From positions 1 through 37,639 of the forward strand of contig JAIBEY010000099.1 of the NCBI GenBank assembly GCA_019459525.1: a stretch of 37,639 nucleotides of DNA, read 5' to 3'. The position numbers and the translations under genes are program-made. Below the pieces are notes generated by a model that saw only the letters and a program-made list of their open reading frames with translations, was not told where the DNA came from and ran no database searches. This DNA is from Prolixibacteraceae bacterium (GTDB taxonomy: Bacteria > Bacteroidota > Bacteroidia > Bacteroidales > Prolixibacteraceae). How positions within the stretch are numbered: the first letter of the stretch is position 1; every line of letters begins with the position of its first letter. Below, one piece after another: positions 32,805 through 37,639 of this stretch.

Positions 32805-33947
32805 ATGATTAATTCAGGAATTCTGGATATTATTATTGGCCTGGTTTTCATTTACCTGCTCTATAGTTTACTGGCAACTATCATCCAGGAGATTATTGCT
32901 ACCCACTTTGGATTTAGGGCAAAAATGCTGGAACGTGCTATTTTCAGGATGCTCGAAGACGAAAACAGGTTTAAATCCCGCTTTAAAAGCGTTTTCTATT
33001 TATTTAAAAAATCGGGTAACGGCGGAAAAAGGAATTCCACTTCCGGAGAATTTTACAACCACCCGCTCATTAACTTTCTTGGTGAAGATAACAGCCGGAA
33101 CAAACCGGCATACCTCAACCGACAATGTTTTTCGAAGGTGATGGTTGATTTATTGCGTGGTGATAATGTAAATCCTGACGACGACGTAAAATCCCTGATA
33201 CAAAAATCGTTAGACAAGCAGAAACTGAACTGGGGAAACGTTAAAATAAGCGACGAAACACATCGTTTCCTTAAATCGATTTGGGCTGATGCTAAAGGTG
33301 ATGTACCTCAATTTAAAGCAAACCTGGAAAATTGGTTCGACGAAACCATGGACCGGGCTTCGGGCTGGTATAAAAAACATACACAAATTGTTCTGTTTTT
33401 TGTCGGTCTGAGCATCTCCATCGTATTTAATGTTGATACGCTGAAAATAGTTGACAAACTGGAAAAAGATCCCAAGCTGAGGGAACAAATTGTGCAACAG
33501 GCCGATGCGTTTATACAGGAACATCCGAATCTGGATACCGATCTCATTCAGCAGGAAATTGAATACAAAAAAGCGGTGGCCCAGCGCATGAAAATTGACT
33601 CTTCACTAAAGAACAACAACCTGGACGCGGTTCTCGAAGATTCGTTGAAACTGGTGAAATACCAACTGCTAAAGGCTAGAAGAGATACGCTACTGAACCG
33701 GTCAGAAAAACTACTTAAAAACGACATCAAAAACATCAATCATTCTCTCGGGCTGGAATGGGAAAGTTACGATTGCAATTCAAACCTTCTGAAATGCATT
33801 TTGCTCTCCATACTGGGGTGGACGGTTACCGCACTGGCTCTTTCGCTGGGCGCCCCGTTTTGGTTCGATCTCCTGAATAAACTGATGAAGTTGCGTGGTT
33901 CGGTAGCAACGCCCACGTCTGACGACAAAGAGAAAAAACAAGGCTAA
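32805..33947 (+). CDS. Unknown three-helix membrane protein, first gene of cassette
   Basis: No named family recognised. The 380-residue protein has an N-terminal membrane helix (about residues 8-26, IIIGLVFIYLLYSLLATII) followed by a conserved-looking QEIIATHFGFRAKMLERAIFRMLED amphipathic segment, a middle helix (about 194-212) and a C-terminal helix (about 331-352) with ALSLGAPFWFDLLNKLMKLRGS. The loop 213-330 is long, charged and probably coiled coil. The start at 32805 is preferred to 32757, which adds 16 residues of weak coding character. Similar proteins ending in SLGAPFWFDLL occur, from memory, in scattered bacteria without assigned function. Confidence 0.75.
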   Translation: MINSGILDIIIGLVFIYLLYSLLATIIQEIIATHFGFRAKMLERAIFRMLEDENRFKSRFKSVFYLFKKSGNGGKRNSTSGEFYNHPLINFLGEDNSRNKPAYLNRQCFSKVMVDLLRGDNVNPDDDVKSLIQKSLDKQKLNWGNVKISDETHRFLKSIWADAKGDVPQFKANLENWFDETMDRASGWYKKHTQIVLFFVGLSISIVFNVDTLKIVDKLEKDPKLREQIVQQADAFIQEHPNLDTDLIQQEIEYKKAVAQRMKIDSSLKNNNLDAVLEDSLKLVKYQLLKARRDTLLNRSEKLLKNDIKNINHSLGLEWESYDCNSNLLKCILLSILGWTVTALALSLGAPFWFDLLNKLMKLRGSVATPTSDDKEKKQG

Positions 33948-33968
33948 TCAGCAAGAAATAAACAGGAA

Positions 33969-34061
33969 ATGAACGACTTAAACGGGCAACAAAACAGACT
34001 AAACTTCAGTATAAAAGCTACTGATCGTCACATCCAAACACAACTTTATAAAAGGAGGTAA
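33969..34061 (+). CDS. Possible 30-codon ORF translationally coupled to the peptidase
   Basis: ATG at 33969 opens 30 codons ending YKRR and TAA at 34059-34061. AGGAA lies just before the ATG. The last codons (AAA AGG AGG TAA) form the strong Shine-Dalgarno site of the next gene, whose ATG is at 34064, two bases past the stop. This layout would allow coupled translation. No recognisable product; chance occurrence cannot be excluded. Confidence 0.35.
   Translation: MNDLNGQQNRLNFSIKATDRHIQTQLYKRR
34052..34059 (+). promoter_or_regulatory. Unusually strong Shine-Dalgarno site
   Basis: AAGGAGGT, four bases before the ATG at 34064, is a near-perfect anti-16S match. Such sites are rare in Bacteroidetes, where most genes here have none. 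It decides the peptidase start at 34064 over the internal Met11 and suggests high or special translation, or foreign origin. Confidence 0.7.
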
Positions 34062-34063
34062 TT

Positions 34064-34984
34064 ATGGGAATATTTATTCGCAGAAGACTGGCAATGGGAT
34101 GGTTACCCGATTATCCCGATTTCAGAGATCTCACCGTTGAACAGGATCATGTATCGAACCGACTGAAAGGACTTGGGCAAAGTTCCATAAAGGATATGTT
34201 ATCGAAAACCGGCGCACAAACCACAGCAAAAGCAGCGTTACCCAAATCGGTATCACTTGTCAATTGGTTTCCCCCGGTTGAAGACCAGGGAGATTTAGGC
34301 TCATGTACAGCAAATGCCGGTGTCGGACTAGTCGAATATTTTGAACGCCGCGCATTCGGAAAACACATCGAAGCTTCGCGGTTATTCCTCTACAAAGCAA
34401 CCCGAAACCTGATGAAAGAAAAAGGCGACACAGGAGCTTTCCTTCGCACCACCATGGGCGCCCTGGTACTTTTTGGCGTTCCTCCTGAAGAATACTGGCC
34501 TTATAAGATTGCCAATTTTGATAAAGAACCGACAGCATTTTGTTATGCTTTCGCCCAGAACTACCAATCAATGAGCTACTACCGCCTCGATCCACCCGGA
34601 AAAGCAGCAGATGAACTACTCAAGCTGATCAAAAAAAACCTGGCTGCCGGACTCCCATCCATGTTCGGATTCACGGTTTACAGCTCCATTGTTCAGGCTA
34701 ACGTAAACGATGGAAAAATACCTTTCCCAACCAGTGGCGATAGAATTGAAGGCGGACACGCCGTTGTTGCGGTAGGATACGACGACAAAATGAAAATAAA
34801 AAATACCAATGCCGGTAGTACCGAAACAACCGGGGCACTGCTTATCCGCAATTCGTGGAGCTCCGACTGGGGCGAAAATGGCTATGGCTGGCTTCCTTAC
34901 GAATATGTACTTCAGGGATTGGCCGACGATTGGTGGTCGCTCCTGAAAAACGAGTGGGTAGAAACAGGAAACTTTAAGCCATGA
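34064..34984 (+). CDS. Papain-like C1 family cysteine peptidase, cytoplasmic
   Basis: A 306-residue papain-fold peptidase. Catalytic residues are visible: Gln75 and Cys81 in VEDQGDLGSCTANA, His232 in EGGHAVVAVGYDD, and Asn263 in IRNSWSSDWGENGYGWLPYEYV. The N terminus MGWLPDYPDFRDLT is typical of a prokaryotic C1 subgroup. There is no signal peptide and no long inhibitory propeptide, so it should be cytosolic or associated with the neighbouring membrane proteins. It is the only clearly enzymatic member of the cassette. Substrate unknown; it could process a cassette protein or act as an effector. Confidence 0.92.
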   Translation: MGIFIRRRLAMGWLPDYPDFRDLTVEQDHVSNRLKGLGQSSIKDMLSKTGAQTTAKAALPKSVSLVNWFPPVEDQGDLGSCTANAGVGLVEYFERRAFGKHIEASRLFLYKATRNLMKEKGDTGAFLRTTMGALVLFGVPPEEYWPYKIANFDKEPTAFCYAFAQNYQSMSYYRLDPPGKAADELLKLIKKNLAAGLPSMFGFTVYSSIVQANVNDGKIPFPTSGDRIEGGHAVVAVGYDDKMKIKNTNAGSTETTGALLIRNSWSSDWGENGYGWLPYEYVLQGLADDWWSLLKNEWVETGNFKP

Positions 34985-35021
34985 CCAAACAGCACTCAAC
35001 TAACTTTTAAGAACGATACGA

Positions 35022-35501
35022 ATGGAACAACACATCAGCATTCAGGCTCGAAGGTATGTTTGCATTTTTGCCCTACTTCTCAGTGTGCTTGCCATGTCTT
35101 CATGCCGCGTTCAGTTTATTCCTGCTTACGATGCAAAAATTGCCGAGCAAATTGATGCCACAGCCAAAGCTGTTGACAAGTTCTACCTGACCATGCTGGC
35201 CACCTCGACTGCTGAAAATGAAGGGCGGGCTTTCAACAACTATACGGAGCAGTATGTTGCTATTGAAGTAGAACTAAACTCCTTGCTGAACAAGAATAAA
35301 ATTCGTCCCCTGAATGAAAATTCGATCCGAATATGTGAGATTACCATTCAGTTGTGGCAAAAATACAAGCAGGAACACAAAGACGACAATACACTTAGCG
35401 ACGGCTTGATTAAACTGAACAACAAGACTTTCAGCGATATATTTTATGCCATGCAAGTGGCCGAAAAAGGGAAAGAACTGGTCAACAATCCGCCCCAATA
35501 A
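35022..35501 (+). CDS. Unknown helical lipoprotein
   Basis: No family recognised. The 159-residue product has a lipoprotein signal (YVCIFALLLSVLAMSSC, lipid Cys28), followed by a predicted all-helical mature part: AYDAKIAEQIDATAKAVDKFYLTML, then several amphipathic helices with many Glu/Lys. It lies 37 bases after the peptidase gene and 21 before the next gene, so the three probably share a transcript. The fold suggests a periplasm-facing helical bundle anchored in a membrane. Confidence 0.72.
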   Translation: MEQHISIQARRYVCIFALLLSVLAMSSCRVQFIPAYDAKIAEQIDATAKAVDKFYLTMLATSTAENEGRAFNNYTEQYVAIEVELNSLLNKNKIRPLNENSIRICEITIQLWQKYKQEHKDDNTLSDGLIKLNNKTFSDIFYAMQVAEKGKELVNNPPQ

Positions 35502-35522
35502 AAATAAATAATACATGCCATT

Positions 35523-35849
35523 ATGAGTTTCAACATCAATGAAGTATCGGCTGGAATGCTTTCGGCAATTAAAGGAGCTGTTGCCGAAGATTGGCCGGAA
35601 GTAAAAGCAACCGCCGAACGTTTTCTTCAAAACAAAAAAGAAAGACTGGCGCTACTCGCCGAACTGCGCATAAAAGGCGAATTAAGTCAGGCCAAATTTG
35701 AGTCCCGCTTACAGGACGAGAAACTAATTTTAGAAGCCGAGCTGAATGCCCTGGCCGTTTTGTCGAAAGCAATTGCCCAGAATGCAGCCAATGCCGCACT
35801 CGAAATATTAGGAAAAGCAGTAACGGCAGCGATTTCGGCAGCCCTGTAA
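35523..35849 (+). CDS. Unknown small helical protein with hydrophobic C terminus
   Basis: No family recognised. A 108-residue protein predicted to be two long helices: residues 15-75 are charged and probably coiled coil (AEDWPEVKATAERFLQNKKERLALLAEL and onward), while residues 76-108 are rich in Ala, Leu and Ile (IAQNAANAALEILGKAVTAAISAAL), which could insert in a membrane or pack against a partner. No signal peptide. Cassette member. Confidence 0.68.
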   Translation: MSFNINEVSAGMLSAIKGAVAEDWPEVKATAERFLQNKKERLALLAELRIKGELSQAKFESRLQDEKLILEAELNALAVLSKAIAQNAANAALEILGKAVTAAISAAL

Positions 35850-35864
35850 AGATGAGATTCAGTC

Positions 35865-36065
35865 AAATTTAACGGAATTATCGGATATATGGTTGATTTG
35901 AATAGCAATGGCATTTATGCCGTTGAAAGATGAATAATCCGTATTTCGGCTTTAGCCTAAAGATTCAATTATTTCGGCTAAAGCCGGGATTGGTCTGTTT
36001 CTCATTTTCCCCCGACCTAAAGGTCGGGCTATTCATAACCTATAAACCGATAATTCCGAAATTTA
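35865..36065. repeat. MITE-like element with nested hairpins
   Basis: About 200 bases bounded by inverted repeats: CGGAATTATCGG (35873-35884) and its exact complement CCGATAATTCCG (36047-36058), with imperfect similarity extending to about 30 bases. Inside are CAATGGCATTTATGCCGTTG (35906-35925), CGGCTTTAGCC/GGCTAAAGCCG (35947-35986) and CCCGACCTAAAGGTCGGG (36011-36028). No ORF. The right end abuts the next gene's ATG. It looks like a small non-autonomous mobile or structured-RNA element; no target-site duplication was identified. Confidence 0.7.
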
Positions 36066-36668
36066 ATGATAAAAACACGAACTATGCCAGCACTAATTGA
36101 AGGATTCAGCGAAGTATTCGGAATTTTAAAAGAATTGACTTCAGGAGTAAAAACAGCGATCCAGATTCCTGAAAATCAGAAAAAGGAAATGCGGGATGCG
36201 ATTGCCGATACAGCGGAACTGATCGATGAAACCTTGACCATTCTGAAACAGCACCTGACTTCTGTAATTTCTGAACTGCGATTTGGCGACAGGCAACGTG
36301 CCAAACAGATGATTTACGAATTGGGAAGTTTTCAGGGCTGGGAAGCTAAATACCGGCAATTCCAGTTGTGCGATTCGTTGCGGCTGGCCACCGACAACCT
36401 GGAACGAAAAGGTTTATACAAACTTCTGAACAACCTTTCGTTCGATCAACCTGAAACAATTCAGCAGCGTATGTTCGATTACATTGGTGGCGAAGTCAAT
36501 GCAGCCAGATCTGTTGGAACCATGCTTTTGCATCTGGCACAGTTGGCCGATTCGGTGGATTCTGATTTTACTGCCGTAGTTAAAGAACTGGAAGAAGCCC
36601 GCAACGAGGTAGGTAAATGGAGGCAAGCCTTTATCGATCTGGAACTGGAAATCAGGAGTTCAATCTAA
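36066..36668 (+). CDS. Unknown all-helical protein
   Basis: No family recognised. A 200-residue protein without signal peptide or membrane helix, predicted helical throughout, with repeated amphipathic patterns (KKEMRDAIADTAELIDETLTILKQHL; FTAVVKELEEARNEVGKWRQAF). An internal Met at residue 7 (36084) may be the true start, because the ATG at 36066 directly adjoins the right end of the repeat element. The long helices could bind the other helical cassette proteins. Separated from the upstream genes by the 200-base element, so it may have its own promoter. Confidence 0.68.
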   Translation: MIKTRTMPALIEGFSEVFGILKELTSGVKTAIQIPENQKKEMRDAIADTAELIDETLTILKQHLTSVISELRFGDRQRAKQMIYELGSFQGWEAKYRQFQLCDSLRLATDNLERKGLYKLLNNLSFDQPETIQQRMFDYIGGEVNAARSVGTMLLHLAQLADSVDSDFTAVVKELEEARNEVGKWRQAFIDLELEIRSSI

Positions 36669-36751
36669 AAAATAACCATCATACCCGGCGATACTTCTGA
36701 TGCAAACAGCACTTTCAATCCGGTATTTGTAAAAAATAAACGCATCGTATC

Positions 36752-37201
36752 ATGGAACCTGTTGATGAACATCCCCATAAGCCTGAAATAGCCGAGCAAG
36801 ACTATAAACCCGATTTTGAAATAGCTGACAAATACATCAATTTTTCTTCTGAGCTTTTGCGCTTATCGTTACTTGCCATAACAGGAATTGGTACATTAAT
36901 CCTGTTTACATTTAAAGAAGGCTCCATCCTGCATTTGACCTTATTCGACAAATACATGCTTTTTGCAACGTTGCTTGTTTTTGCATTGGCATCGGGAGCC
37001 GCTTTGGCTCACCGCTTTTGGGCCAGCGACAGTTTGAGCTACCACATTGCCTATTTGCGCAAAAAAACGCAGGACGAAAAAGACGGAAGAAAGGCTTGTT
37101 TAAAAAGGGCAGGAAATTTCCTGATTTTAACTGAATACCTTTTCGGATTTGCGCTATTTATCTTCGTAATTACCCTATTTCAGTTTTTAATGAAGTATTG
37201 A
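36752..37201 (+). CDS. Unknown three-helix membrane protein
   Basis: No named family recognised. The 149-residue protein has a hydrophilic N terminus (residues 1-35, many Glu/Asp/Pro) and three predicted membrane helices at about 37-54, 68-86 and 123-146, with a basic cytoplasmic loop (YLRKKTQDEKDGRKACLKRAG) between the second and third. The layout recalls SLATT-type small membrane effectors, but no decisive motif was seen. Cassette member, 83 bases after the helical gene. Confidence 0.7.
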   Translation: MEPVDEHPHKPEIAEQDYKPDFEIADKYINFSSELLRLSLLAITGIGTLILFTFKEGSILHLTLFDKYMLFATLLVFALASGAALAHRFWASDSLSYHIAYLRKKTQDEKDGRKACLKRAGNFLILTEYLFGFALFIFVITLFQFLMKY

Positions 37202-37246
37202 CTGGTGATACTCAACCCGGATAACCTGCATTGATACCATAGAAAA

Positions 37247-37266
37247 ATGACACGTTGGTGTCATTG
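37247..37266. promoter_or_regulatory. Palindromic ATGACAC word, copy 2
   Basis: ATGACACGTTGGTGTCATTG, with perfect seven-base arms ATGACAC/GTGTCAT. It matches copy 1 at 32487-32506 at 18 of 20 positions and lies 110 bases before the gene at 37376. Candidate operator shared by the cassette's two ends. Confidence 0.5.
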
Positions 37267-37375
37267 AACTTAAAAAATCAATGGTTTAATTTTAGATAAG
37301 ATTTTGAAAGTCAAAGAATAATTGAGCTGAAACCTCTCTTTGCCTGACGAATTCAAACAATCTATCTGAAAAAAA

Positions 37376-37606
37376 ATGAAAGCATCAGACATCCCGAATC
37401 ACGAAGGTACCTTTCAGTCCACCGGATTGGATAGCGACAGAAAAAAATTTATTTTAACTGAAGGAACGTTTCCCATAAAAGGCACGGCAGAAACCATCCA
37501 GATCATGGATTGTGCCCTTGAGAGTGGCGAAAAAAACTTATATTTACCTGAAGAGACTGCCAAAAAGAAAATCGGCCTCCACTTTACCATGTGTTTTCTG
37601 AAATGA
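37376..37606 (+). CDS. Unknown 76-residue protein
   Basis: No family recognised. A short soluble protein (MKASDIPNHEGTFQSTGLDS at the start) with a likely beta-strand core (KKFILTEGTFPIKGTAETIQIMDCALE) and no signal peptide. It is preceded by the second ATGACAC palindrome and therefore may be controlled with the peptidase cassette. Last gene in the window; the following 33 bases contain nothing recognisable. Confidence 0.5.
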   Translation: MKASDIPNHEGTFQSTGLDSDRKKFILTEGTFPIKGTAETIQIMDCALESGEKNLYLPEETAKKKIGLHFTMCFLK

Positions 37607-37639
37607 GACATGGCTACCTTAAGCAACACGCATGTTTCA

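Noticed and set aside
32805-37606. Prophage or integrative element
   Set aside because: No integrase, phage structural, replication or attachment-site signals were seen; composition by eye is similar to the neighbours.
37414-37629. 71-codon minus-strand ORF at the right end
   Set aside because: Antisense to the 76-codon gene, which has the better start context and a plausible operator upstream.

Overview
The window looks like the chromosome of a Bacteroidetes bacterium, probably a marine or soil Bacteroidales/Marinilabiliales relative; the family (Prolixibacteraceae-like) is only a guess. The reasons are the type 9 secretion translocon gene sprA next to ruvA, promoters of the TTTG-N19-21-TAnnTTTG type, very few Shine-Dalgarno sites, a Bacteroidetes-style split trpE/trpG, and many lipoproteins. 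No rRNA, tRNA, CRISPR array, transposase or prophage was seen.

Left part (1-6680, minus strand): a tryptophan operon read leftwards as trpE-trpG-trpD-trpC-trpF-trpB, with trpA presumably beyond base 1. Upstream of trpE lies a leader with TWO tandem short ORFs, each with three Trp codons, the shared word NTIW and the ending RK, and each followed by a terminator-type hairpin. This reads as a duplicated ribosome-mediated attenuator and is the clearest regulatory find here.

6681-18006 (minus strand): an MliC-like lipoprotein, then the pdxA-ruvA-sprA block (sprA is 2523 codons), a membrane-anchored unknown protein and a DUF1080-type glycosidase lipoprotein. A 33-residue Lys-rich microprotein gene with its own terminator follows.

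18555-25967 (plus strand): a TetR-regulated export operon: TetR, TolC-like outer-membrane channel, HlyD-like adaptor lipoprotein, two ABC ATPases and two ABC-2 permeases. It resembles an E. coli Ybh-type system with the ATPases on separate genes. A four-helix-bundle (S23-type) gene flanked by repeats sits between the two permease genes.

25995-31513: a secreted FMN-binding-like protein, divergent from an alkaline-phosphatase-fold protein that has lost most catalytic residues; a SUI1/YciH protein; an Asp/Glu racemase-family protein lacking both cysteines; a low-molecular-weight tyrosine phosphatase; and a MATE transporter.

31541-37606: a LuxR-type regulator divergent from a seven-gene cassette of mostly unrecognised proteins: a three-TM protein, a cytoplasmic papain-like C1 peptidase, a lipoprotein, two helical proteins, another three-TM protein and a 76-residue protein. 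A 20-bp palindromic word occurs in the regulator/cassette gap and again before the last gene, suggesting co-regulation. This is the best candidate for an undescribed system, but its function cannot be read from sequence.

Throughout, intergenic gaps are full of short palindromes and word repeats, often exactly at operon junctions.
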